From: Henricia sp. BOLD:AAB3569 | Taxonomy: Eukaryota > Echinodermata > Asteroidea > Spinulosida > Echinasteridae | NCBI GenBank assembly: GCA_037783545.1 | Contig: JBBELK010000818.1 | Span: forward strand, 186,001 to 250,000 | Length of the DNA stretch: 64,000 nucleotides | Direction of reading: 5' to 3' | Program-made: the position numbers and the translations under genes | In this document: positions 54,308-64,000 of the stretch, piece by piece | How the letters are laid out: every line of letters begins with the position of its first letter | Numbering within the stretch: the first letter of the stretch is position 1 | Notes under the pieces: model-generated | Told to the model about the DNA's origin: nothing | The model's database searches: none | The model's input: the letters and a program-made list of their open reading frames with translations, nothing else

Positions 54308-54581
54308 TCACGCAAACCGTGGCTGTCTGTACACACCTCTTTGGGGTACTCCTGAGTTGTGCGCATGCTCAGTCATTCGGACTGTCGTTAACGCACCGCA
54401 GTTTGGCTCGGCAATTTGGTCAAAGTGTGGTCCAAACGTCGGCAAATTTGGAGGTCGAAAAATGTTCCGACGAACTTCAAATTTTGCGCACTTGTCATAA
54501 AAAATTGACAGACTTTCGCCGGGAAATGGCAGAGAAATTTCAAAGTTTAGAAAAAACTGGGTTGAGGCTTCCTGACTGCTG
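54308..54581 (+). repeat. 274-bp deletion monomer, copy 1
   Basis: The 23 bp starting ATGCCCTAAA are absent at 54487/54488, which joins TTTTGC to GCACTTG. The consensus has TTGC at both ends of the lost segment, so this is a deletion between 4-bp direct repeats. A C to G change in GCTGTCACG is seen near 54582. Confidence 0.93.
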
Positions 54582-56067
54582 TCACGCAAACCGTGGCTGT
54601 CTGTACACACCTCTTTGGGGTACTCCTGAGTTGTGCGCATGCTCAGTCATTCGGACTGTCGTTAACGCACCGCAGTTTGGCTCGGCAATTTGGTCAAAGT
54701 GTGGTCCAAACGTCGGCAAATTTGGAGGTCGAAAAATGTTCCGACGAACTTCAAATTTTGCATGCCCTAAACTCTCTATATTGCGCACTTGTCATAAAAA
54801 ATTGACAGACTTTCGCCGGGAAATGGCAGAGAAATTTCAAAGTTTAGAAAAAACTGGGTTGAGGCTTCCTGACTGCTCTCACGCAAACCGTGGCTGTCTG
54901 TACACACCTCTTTGGGGTACTCCTGAGTTGTGCGCATGCTCAGTCATTCGGACTGTCGTTAACGCACCGCAGTTTGGCTCGGCAATTTGGTCAAAGTGTG
55001 GTCCAAACGTCGGCAAATTTGGAGGTCGAAAAATGTTCCGACGAACTTCAAATTTTGCATGCCCTAAACTCTCTATATTGCGCACTTGTCATAAAAAATT
55101 GACAGACTTTCGCCGGGAAATGGCAGAGAAATTTCAAAGTTTAGAAAAAACTGGGTTGAGGCTTCCTGACTGCTCTCACGCAAACCGTGGCTGTCTGTAC
55201 ACACCTCTTTGGGGTACTCCTGAGTTGTGCGCATGCTCAGTCATTCGGACTGTCGTTAACGCACCGCAGTTTGGCTCGGCAATTTGGTCAAAGTGTGGTC
55301 CAAACGTCGGCAAATTTGGAGGTCGAAAAATGTTCCGACGAACTTCAAATTTTGCATGCCCTAAACTCTCTATATTGCGCACTTGTCATACAAAATTGAC
55401 AGACTTTCGCCGGGAAATGGCAGAGAAATTTCAAAGTTTAGAAAAAACTGGGTTGAGGCTTCCTGACTGCTCTCACGCAAACCGTGGCTGTCTGTACACA
55501 CCTCTTTTGGGTACTCCTGAGTTGTGCGCATGCTCAGTCATTCGGACTGTCGTTAACGCACCGCAGTTTGGCTCGGCAATTTGGTCAAAGTGTGGTCCAA
55601 ACGTCGGCAAATTTGGAGGTCGAAAAATGTTCCGACGAACTTCAAATTTTGCATGCCCTAAACTCTCTATATTGCGCACTTGTCATAAAAAAATTGACAG
55701 ACTTTCGCCGGGAAATGGCAGAGAAATTTCAAAATTTAGAAAAAACTGGGTTGAGGCTTCCTGACTGCTCTCACGCAAACCGTGGCTGTCTGTACACACC
55801 TCTTTGGGGTACTCCTGAGTTGTGCGCATGCTCAGTCATTCGGACTGTCGTTAACGCACCGCAGTTTGGCTCGGCAATTTGGTCAAAGTGTGGTCCAAAC
55901 GTCGGCAAATTTGGAGGTCGAAAAATGTTCCGACGAACTTCAAATTTTGCATGCCCTAAACTCTCTATATTGCGCACTTGTCATAACAAATTTACAGACT
56001 TTCGCCGGGAAATGGCAGAGAAATTTCAAAGTTTAGAAAAAACTGGGTTGAGGCTTCCTGACTGCTC
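54582..56067 (+). repeat. Edge region monomers, mixed variants
   Basis: Five monomers: two consensus copies, one CATACAAAATTG copy (C at 55391), one with CTCTTTTGGG for CTCTTTGGGG, a seven-A run (about 55687) and AAAATTTAG for AAAGTTTAG, and one with C at 55987 and G to T at 55993. Confidence 0.88.
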
Positions 56068-56341
56068 TCACGCAAACCGTGGCTGTCTGTACACACCTCT
56101 TTGGGGTACTCCTGAGTTGTGCGCATGCTCAGTCATTCGGACTGTCGTTAACGCACCGCAGTTTGGCTCGGCAATTTGGTCAAAGTGTGGTCCAAACGTC
56201 GGCAAATTTGGAGGTCGAAAAATGTTCCGACGAACTTCAAATTTTGCGCACTTGTCATAACAAATTGACAGACTTTCGCCGGGAAATGGCAGAGAAATTT
56301 CAAAGTTTAGAAAAAACTGGGTTGAGGCTTCCTGACTGCTC
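56068..56341 (+). repeat. 274-bp deletion monomer, copy 2
   Basis: The same 23-bp deletion occurs, with its junction at 56247/56248. This copy also has A to C at 56261 (ATAACAAATTG). Confidence 0.93.
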
Positions 56342-57232
56342 TCACGCAAACCGTGGCTGTCTGTACACACCTCTTTGGGGTACTCCTGAGTTGTGCGCAT
56401 GCTCAGTCATTCGGACTGTCGTTAACGCACCGCAGTTTGGCTCGGCAATTTGGTCAAAGTGTGGTCCAAACGTCGGCAAATTTGGAGGTCGAAAAATGTT
56501 CCGACGAACTTCAAATTTTGCATGCCCTAAACTCTCTATATTGCGCACTTGTCATAAAAAATTTACAGACTTTCGCCGGGAAATGGCAGAGAAATTTCAA
56601 AGTTTAGAAAAAACTGGGTTGAGGCTTCCTGACTGCTCTCACGCAAACCGTGGCTGTCTGTACACACCTCTTTGGGGTACTCCTGAGTTGTGCGCATGCT
56701 CAGTCATTCGGACTGTCGTTAACGCACCGCAGTTTGGCTCGGCAATTTGGTCAAAGTGTGGTCCAAACGTCGGCAAATTTGGAGGTCGAAAAATGTTCCG
56801 ACGAACTTCAAATTTTGCATGCCCTAAACTCTCTATATTGCGCACTTGTCATAAAAAATTGACAGACTTTCGCCGGGAAATGGCAGAGAAATTTCAAAGT
56901 TTAGAAAAAACTGGGTTGAGGCTTCCTGACTGCTCTCACGCAAACCGTGGCTGTCTGTATACACCTCTTTGGGGTACTCCTGAGTTGTGCGCATGCTCAG
57001 TCATTCGGACTGTCGTTAACGCACCGCAGTTTGGCTCGGCAATTTGGTCAAAGTGTGGTCCAAACGTCGGCAAATTTGGAGGTCGAAAAATGTTCCGACG
57101 AACTTCAAATTTTGCATGCCCTAAACTCTCTATATTGCGCACTTGTCATAAAAAATTGACAGACTTTCGCCGGGAAATGGCAGAGAAATTTCAAAGTTTA
57201 GAAAAAACTGGGTTGAGGCTTCCTGACTGCTC
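56342..57232 (+). repeat. Edge region monomers between deletion copies 2 and 3
   Basis: Three monomers: the first has G to T at 56564 (TTTACAG type), the second is consensus, and the third has C to T near 56960 (CTGTATACAC). Confidence 0.88.
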
Positions 57233-57506
57233 TCACGCAAACCGTGGCTGTCTGTACACACCTCTTTGGGGTACTCCTGAGTTGTGCGCATGCTCAGTCA
57301 TTCGGACTGTCGTTAACGCACCGCAGTTTGGCTCGGCAATTTGGTCAAAGTGTGGTCCAAACGTCGGCAAATTTGGAGGTCGAAAAATGTTCCGACGAAC
57401 TTCAAATTTTGCGCACTTGTCAGAAAAAATTGACAGACTTTCGCCGGGAAATGGCAGAGAAATTTCAAAGTTTAGAAAAAACTGGGTTGAGGCTTCCTGA
57501 CTGCTC
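57233..57506 (+). repeat. 274-bp deletion monomer, copy 3
   Basis: The same 23-bp deletion occurs, with its junction at 57412/57413. A private T to G gives GTCAGAAAAA at about 57423. Confidence 0.93.
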
Positions 57507-60500
57507 TCACGCAAACCGTGGCTGTCTGTACACACCTCTTTGGGGTACTCCTGAGTTGTGCGCATGCTCAGTCATTCGGACTGTCGTTAACGCACCGCAG
57601 TTTGGCTCGGCAATTTGGTCAAAGTGTGGTCCAAACGTCGGCAAATTTGGAGGTCGAAAAATGTTCCGACGAACTTCAAATTTTGCATGCCCTAAACTCT
57701 CTATATTGCGCACTTGTCATAAAAAATTGACAGACTTTCGCCGGGAAATGGCAGAGAAATTTCAAAGTTTAGAAAAAACTGGGTTGAGGCTTCCTGACTG
57801 CTCTCACGCAAACCGTGGCTGTCTGTACACACCTCTTTGGGGTACTCCTGAGTTGTGCGCATGCTCAGTCATTCGGACTGTCGTTAACGCACCGCAGTTT
57901 GGCTCGGCAATTTGGTCAAAGTGTGGTCCAAACGTCGGCAAATTTGGAGGTCGAAAAATGTTCCGACGAACTTCAAATTTTGCATGCCCTAAACTCTCTA
58001 TATTGCGCACTTGTCATAAAAAATTGACAGACTTTCGCCGGGAAATGGCAGAGAAATTTCAAAGTTTAGAAAAAACTGGGTTGAGGCTTCCTGACTGCTC
58101 TCACGCAAACCGTGGCTGTCTGTACACACCTCTTTGGGGTACTCCTGAGTTGTGCGCATGCTCAGTCATTCGGACTGTCGTTAACGCACCGCAGTTTGGC
58201 TCGGCAATTTGGTCAAAGTGTGGTCCAAACGTCGGCAAATTTGGAGGTCGAAAAATGTTCCGACGAACTTCAAATTTTGCATGCCCTAAACTCTCTATAT
58301 TGCGCACTTGTCATAAAAAATTGACAGACTTTCGCCGGGAAATGGCAGAGAAATTTCAAAGTTTAGAAAAAACTGGGTTGAGGCTTCCTGACTGCTCTCA
58401 CGCAAACCGTGGCTGTCTGTACACACCTCTTTGGGGTACTCCTGAGTTGTGCGCATGCTCAGTCATTCGGACTGTCGTTAACGCACCGCAGTTTGGCTCG
58501 GCAATTTGGTCAAAGTGTGGTCCAAACGTCGGCAAATTTGGAGGTCGAAAAATGTTCCGACGAACTTCAAATTTTGCATGCCCTAAACTCTCTATATTGC
58601 GCACTTGTCATAAAAAATTGACAGACTTTCGCCGGGAAATGGCAGAGAAATTTCAAAGTTTAGAAAAAACTGGGTTGAGGCTTCCTGACTGCTCTCACGC
58701 AAACCGTGGCTGTCTGTACACACCTCTTTGGGGTACTCCTGAGTTGTGCGCATGCTCAGTCATTCGGACTGTCGTTAACGCACCGCAGTTTGGCTCGGCA
58801 ATTTGGTCAAAGTGTGGTCCAAACGTCGGCAAATTTGGAGGTCGAAAAATGTTCCGACGAACTTCAAATTTTGCATGCCCTAAACTCTCTATATTGCGCA
58901 CTTGTCATAAAAAATTGACAGACTTTCGCCGGGAAATGGCAGAGAAATTTCAAAGTTTAGAAAAAACTGGGTTGAGGCTTCCTGACTGCTCTCACGCAAA
59001 CCGTGGCTGTCTGTACACACCTCTTTGGGGTACTCCTGAGTTGTGCGCATGCTCAGTCATTCGAACTGTCGTTAACGCACCGCAGTTTGGCTCGGCAATT
59101 TGGTCAAAGTGTGGTCCAAACGTCGGCAAATTTGGAGGTCGAAAAATTTTCCGACGAACTTCAAATTTTGCATGCCCTAAACTCTCTATATTGCGCACTT
59201 GTCATAAAAAATTGACAGACTTTCGCCGGGAAATGGCAGAGAAATTTCAAAGTTTAGAAAAAACTGGGTTGAGGCTTCCTGACTGCTCTCACGCAAACCG
59301 TGGCTGTCTGTACACACCTCTTTGGGGTACTCCTGAGTTGTGCGCATGCTCAGTCATTCGGACTGTCGTTAACGCACCGCAGTTTGGCTCGGCAATTTGG
59401 TCAAAGTGTGGTCCAAACGTCGGCAAATTTGGAGGTCGAAAAATGTTCCGACGAACTTCAAATTTTGCATGCCCTAAACTCTCTATATTGCGCACTTGTC
59501 ATAAAAAATTGACAGACTTTCGCCGGGAAATGGCAGAGAAATTTCAAAGTTTAGAAAAAACTGGGTTGAGGCTTCCTGACTGCTCTCACGCAAACCGTGG
59601 CTGTCTGTACACACCTCTTTGGGGTACTCCTGAGTTGTGCGCATGCTCAGTCATTCGGACTGTCGTTAACGCACCGCAGTTTGGCTCGGCAATTTGGTCA
59701 AAGTGTGGTCCAAACGTCGGCAAATTTGGAGGTCGAAAAATGTTCCGACGAACTTCAAATTTTGCATGCCCTAAACTCTCTATATTGCGCACTTGTCATA
59801 CAAAATTGACAGACTTTCGCCGGGAAATGGCAGAGAAATTTCAAAGTTTAGAAAAAACTGGGTTGAGGCTTCCTGACTGCTCTCACGCAAACCGTGGCTG
59901 TCTGTACACACCTCTTTGGGGTACTCCTGAGTTGTGCGCATGCTCAGTCATTCGGACTGTCGTTAACGCACCGCAGTTTGGCTCGGCAATTTGGTCAAAG
60001 TGTGGTCCAAACGTCGGCAAATTTGGAGGTCGAAAAATGTTCCGACGAACTTCAAATTTTGCATGCCCTAAACTCTCTATATTGCGCACTTGTCATACAA
60101 AATTGACAGACTTTCGCCGGGAAATGGCAGAGAAATTTCAAAGTTTAGAAAAAACTGGGTTGAGGCTTCCTGACTGCTCTCACGCAAACCGTGGCTGTCT
60201 GTACACACCTCTTTGGGGTACTCCTGAGTTGTGCGCATGCTCAGTCATTCGGACTGTCGTTAACGCACCGCAGTTTGGCTCGGCAATTTGGTCAAAGTGT
60301 GGTCCAAACGTCGGCAAATTTGGAGGTCGAAAAATGTTCCGACGAACTTCAAATTTTGCATGCCCTAAACTCTCTATATTGCGCACTTGTCATAAAAAAT
60401 TGACAGACTTTCGCCGGGAAATGGCAGAGAAATTTCAAAGTTTAGAAAAAAACTGGGTTGAGGCTTCCTGACTGCTCTCACGCAAACCGTGGCTGTCTGT

Positions 60501-62259
60501 ACACACCTCTTTGGGGTACTCCTGAGTTGTGCGCATGCTCAGTCATTCGAACTGTCGTTAACGCACCGCAGTTTGGCTCGGCAATTTGGTCAAAGTGTGG
60601 TCCAAACGTCGGCAAATTTGGAGGTCGAAAAATGTTCCGACGAACTTCAAATTTTGCATGCCCTAAACTCTCTATATTGCGCACTTGTCATAAAAAATTG
60701 ACAGACTTTCGCCGGGAAATGGCAGAGAAATTTCAAAGTTTAGAAAAAACTGGGTTGAGGCTTCCTGACTGCTCTCACGCAAACCGTGGCTGTCTGTACA
60801 CACCTCTTTGGGGTACTCCTGAGTTGTGCGCATGCTCAGTCATTCGGACTGTCGTTAACGCACCGCAGTTTGGCTCGGCAATTTGGTCAAAGTGTGGTCC
60901 AAACGTCGGCAAATTTGGAGGTCGAAAAATGTTCCGACGAACTTCAAATTGTGCATGCCCTAAACTCTCTATATTGCGCACTTGTCATAAAAAATTGACA
61001 GACTTTCGCCGGGAAATGGCAGAGAAATTTCAAAGTTTAGAAAAAACTGGGTTGAGGCTTCCTGACTGCTCTCACGCAAACCGTGGCTGTCTGTACACAC
61101 CTCTTTGGGGTACTCCTGAGTTGTGCGCATGCTCAGTCATTCGGACTGTCGTTAACGCACCGCAGTTTGGCTCGGCAATTTGGTCAAAGTGTGGTCCAAA
61201 CGTCGGCAAATTTGGAGGTCGAAAAATGTTCCGACGAACTTCAAATTTTGCATGCCCTAAACTCTCTATATTGCGCACTTGTCATAAAAAATTGACAGAC
61301 TTTCGCCGGGAAATGGCAGAGAAATTTCAAAGTTTAGAAAAAACTGGGTTGAGGCTTCCTGACTGCTCTCACGCAAACCGTGGCTGTCTGTACACACCTC
61401 TTTGGGGTACTCCTGAGTTGTGCGCATGCTCAGTCATTCGAACTGTCGTTAACGCACCGCAGTTTGGCTCGGCAATTTGGTCAAAGTGTGGTCCAAACGT
61501 CGGCAAATTTGGAGGTCGAAAAATGTTCCGACGAACTTCAAATTTTGCATGCCCTAAACTCTCTATATTGCGCACTTGTCATAAAAAATTGACAGACTTT
61601 CGCCGGGAAATGGCAGAGAAATTTCAAAGTTTAGAAAAAACTGGGTTGAGGCTTCCTGACTGCTCTCACGCAAACCGTGGCTGTCTGTACACACCTCTTT
61701 GGGGTACTCCTGAGTTGTGCGCATGCTCAGTCATTCGGACTGTCGTTAACGCACCGCAGTTTGGCTCGGCAATTTGGTCAAAGTGTGGTCCAAACGTCGG
61801 CAAATTTGGAGGTCGAAAAATGTTCCGACGAACTTCAAATTTTGCATGCCCTAAACTCTCTATATTGCGCACTTGTCATAAAAAATTGACAGACTTTCGC
61901 CGGGAAATGGCAGAGAAATTTCAAAGTTTAGAAAAAACTGGGTTGAGGCTTCCTGACTGCTCTCACGCAAACCGTGGCTGTCTGTACACACCTCTTTGGG
62001 GTACTCCTGAGTTGTGCGCATGCTCAGTCATTCGGACTGTCGTTAACGCACCGCAGTTTGGCTCGGCAATTTGGTCAAAGTGTGGTCCAAACGTCGGCAA
62101 ATTTGGAGGTCGAAAAATGTTCCGACGAACTTCAAATTTTGCATGCCCTAAACTCTCTATATTGCGCACTTGTCATAAAAAATTGACAGACTTTCGCCGG
62201 GAAATGGCAGAGAAATTTCAAAGTTTAGAAAAAACTGGGTTGAGGCTTCCTGACTGCTC
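57507..62259 (+). repeat. Edge region, mostly consensus with shared point variants
   Basis: Sixteen monomers. Variants: G to A in TCATTCGAACTG at 59064, 60550 and 61441; ATG to ATT near 59149; CATACAAAATTG in two adjacent copies (C at 59801 and 60098); a seven-A run before CTGGG near 60446; T to G in AATTGTGCATG near 60951. The rest match consensus. Confidence 0.9.
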
Positions 62260-62533
62260 TCACGCAAACCGTGGCTGTCTGTACACACCTCTTTGGGGTA
62301 CTCCTGAGTTGTGCGCATGCTCAGTCATTCGGACTGTCGTTAACGCACCGCAGTTTGGCTCGGCAATTTGGTCAAAGTGTGGTCCAAACGTCGGCAAATT
62401 TGGAGGTCGAAAAATGTTCCGACGAACTTCAAATTTTGCGCACTTGTCATAAAAAATTGACAGACTTTCGCCGGGAAATGGCAGAGAAATTTCAAAGTTT
62501 AGAAAAAACTGGGTTGAGGCTTCCTGACTGCTC
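62260..62533 (+). repeat. 274-bp deletion monomer, copy 4
   Basis: The same 23-bp deletion occurs, with its junction at 62439/62440. Its surroundings are otherwise consensus. It is 17 monomers away from copy 3. Confidence 0.93.
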
Positions 62534-63721
62534 TCACGCAAACCGTGGCTGTCTGTACACACCTCTTTGGGGTACTCCTGAGTTGTGCGCATGCTCAGTC
62601 ATTCGGACTGTCGTTAACGCACCGCAGTTTGGCTCGGCAATTTGGTCAAAGTGTGGTCCAAACGTCGGCAAATTTGGAGGTCGAAAAATGTTCCGACGAA
62701 CTTCAAATTTTGCATGCCCTAAACTCTCTATATTGCGCACTTGTCATAAAAAATTGACAGACTTTCGCCGGGAAATGGCAGAGAAATTTCAAAGTTTAGA
62801 AAAAACTGGGTTGAGGCTTCCTGACTGCTCTCACGCAAACCGTGGCTGTCTGTACACACCTCTTTGGGGTACTCCTGAGTTGTGCGCATGCTCAGTCATT
62901 CGGACTGTCGTTAACGCACCGCAGTTTGGCTCGGCAATTTGGTCAAAGTGTGGTCCAAACGTCCGCAAATTTGGAGGTCGAAAAATGTTCCGACGAACTT
63001 CAAATTTTGCATGCCCTAAACTCTCTATATTGCGCACTTGTCATAAAAAATTGACAGACTTTCGCCGGGAAATGGCAGAGAAATTTCAAAGTTTAGAAAA
63101 AACTGGGTTGAGGCTTCCTGACTGCTCTCACGCAAACCGTGGCTGTCTGTACACACCTCTTTGGGGTACTCCTGAGTTGTGCGCATGCTCAGTCATTCGG
63201 ACTGTCGTTAACGCACCGCAGTTTGGCTCGGCAATTTGGTCAAAGTGTGGTCCAAACGTCGGCAAATTTGGAGGTCGAAAAATGTTCCGACGAACTTCAA
63301 ATTTTGCATGCCCTAAACTCTCTATATTGCGCACTTGTCATAAAAAATTGACAGACTTTCGCCGGGAAATGGCAGAGAAATTTCAAAGTTTAGAAAAAAC
63401 TGGGTTGAGGCTTCCTGACTGCTCTCACGCAAACCGTGGCTGTCTGTACACACCTCTTTGGGGTACTCCTGAGTTGTGCGCATGCTCAGTCATTCGGACT
63501 GTCGTTAACGCACCGCAGTTTGGCTCGGCAATTTGGTCAAAGTGTGGTCCAAACGTCGGCAAATTTGGAGGTCGAAAAATGTTCCGACGAACTTCAAATT
63601 TTGCATGCCCTAAACTCTCTATATTGCGCACTTGTCATAAAAAATTGACAGACTTTCGCCGGGAAATGGCAGAGAAATTTCAAAGTTTAGAAAAAACTGG
63701 GTTGAGGCTTCCTGACTGCTC
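62534..63721 (+). repeat. Last four full monomers of the array
   Basis: The copies start at 62534, 62831, 63128 and 63425 and are essentially consensus, with one G to C near 62964 (GTCCGCAAA). They are not degenerate, although they adjoin the array end. Confidence 0.95.
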
Positions 63722-63820
63722 TCACGCAAACCGTGGCTGTCTGTACACACCTCTTTGGGGTACTCCTGAGTTGTGCGCATGCTCAGTCATTCGGACTGTC
63801 GTTAACGCACCGCAGTTTGG
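63722..63820 (+). repeat. Terminal partial monomer (99 bp) at the array edge
   Basis: This is perfect consensus for 99 bp, ending with CGCAGTTTGG at 63820. The next consensus bases would be CTCGGCAATT, but GGCGGTCGGG follows. The monomer is therefore cut about one third of the way through with no decay before the break. Confidence 0.95.
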
Positions 63821-64000
63821 GGCGGTCGGGTTGGCGTACGGGTTCTTTCCAAAGGACTACCCTTGCACATAGGTAGTTTGGAGGAGTTTTTCGCGGAATC
63901 CCGTGATGTCCTGGAACGTTGCTCAATGATGGAGTGACCAGTACGTACGTCACGGGGAACGCCGATACAATTTTGGAACACGATTGGATCCGAGTCTGCG
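63821..64000. other. Non-satellite right flank, function unknown
   Basis: This is unique sequence with 96 G+C in 180 bp (53%) and about 16 CpG by hand count. I see no terminal inverted repeat, target-site duplication, tRNA or recognisable protein motif. Two open stretches exist. A minus-strand frame is open from the window end (63999) to a TAA at 63802-63804 inside the satellite, 65 codons, with its only Met about 20 codons before the stop. A plus-strand frame is open at 63806-63937, 44 codons, with no Met until 63926. Either could be the end of a gene or chance, because open frames this long arise by chance fairly often when six frames are searched. The flank is too short to decide. Confidence 0.6.

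Larger units (their letters stand above)
1..63820 (+). repeat. Satellite DNA array, 297-bp monomer, about 215 head-to-tail copies
   Basis: The same 297-bp unit recurs with exact phase along almost the whole window. TCACGCAAAC starts at 197, 494, 791 and then at almost constant 297-bp steps to 63722. All copies have the same orientation. The left end lies inside a monomer, so the true array is longer. Most copies are identical, and departures are single-base changes or small indels. Homogeneous tandem arrays of this size are typical of eukaryotic satellite DNA at centromeric, pericentromeric or subtelomeric heterochromatin; that location is inference. I do not recognise the monomer as a named satellite family. 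Confidence 0.98.

Noticed and set aside
1..63820. CRISPR array
   Set aside because: The repeats are 297 bp and directly contiguous. There are no unique spacers and no cas genes.
1..63820. rDNA, tRNA or other RNA gene tandem array
   Set aside because: I see no rRNA-like blocks, tRNA cloverleaf, or A- and B-box pol III promoter in the monomer.
63821..64000. Transposon end or target-site duplication at the array edge
   Set aside because: No terminal inverted repeat or duplicated target is visible. The TTTGGAGG shared with the monomer is only 8 bp.

Overview
This window is one very long tandem satellite array, and no protein gene is supported anywhere in it. A 297-bp monomer repeats head to tail, always on the same strand, from base 1 (already inside a monomer, so the array continues to the left) to base 63820. 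It stops abruptly there, and 180 bp of unrelated sequence fill the rest. I count about 215 monomer equivalents. By hand count the monomer has 138 G+C of 297 (46.5%) and 16 CpG against about 16 expected, so CpG is not depleted. Arrays of this kind are typical of eukaryotic heterochromatin (centromeric, pericentromeric or subtelomeric). That makes a eukaryote likely, but nothing in the sequence identifies the species.

Monomer phase used here starts at TCACGCAAAC, first seen at 197. Layout: 1-7325, near-perfect copies with one 1-bp insertion at 1035; 7326-7617, a 292-bp copy with a 5-bp deletion; 7618-10142, near-perfect; 10143-12078, an island of about seven variant copies ending with a 7-bp duplication; 12079-14751, nine perfect copies; 14752-23831, a stretch damaged mostly by unshared single-base insertions and deletions, densest at 17661-23325, which looks like poor consensus quality; 23832-46254, about 75 copies in which I saw no base substitution, only a few 1-bp length changes; 46255-63820, the right edge of the array, rich in point variants and small deletions that are shared between copies. 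The shared variants reveal higher-order structure: a 595-bp dimer repeated three times (46255-48039), a multi-monomer block present three times (48337-53713), a variant monomer amplified to three tandem copies (53417-54307), and a 274-bp deletion monomer occurring four times (54308, 56068, 57233, 62260).

The apparent giant reading frames (up to 2146 codons) are a by-product of a 297-bp period divisible by 3 and one stop-free frame in the consensus. Indels and nonsense substitutions interrupt them freely, so I do not annotate them as genes. The main interest lies in the evolutionary mechanics of the array: a homogeneous core, a variant-rich edge, nested higher-order repeats, microhomology deletions and a sharp array-to-flank junction. 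I found no defence system, mobile element, RNA gene, CRISPR array or operon.
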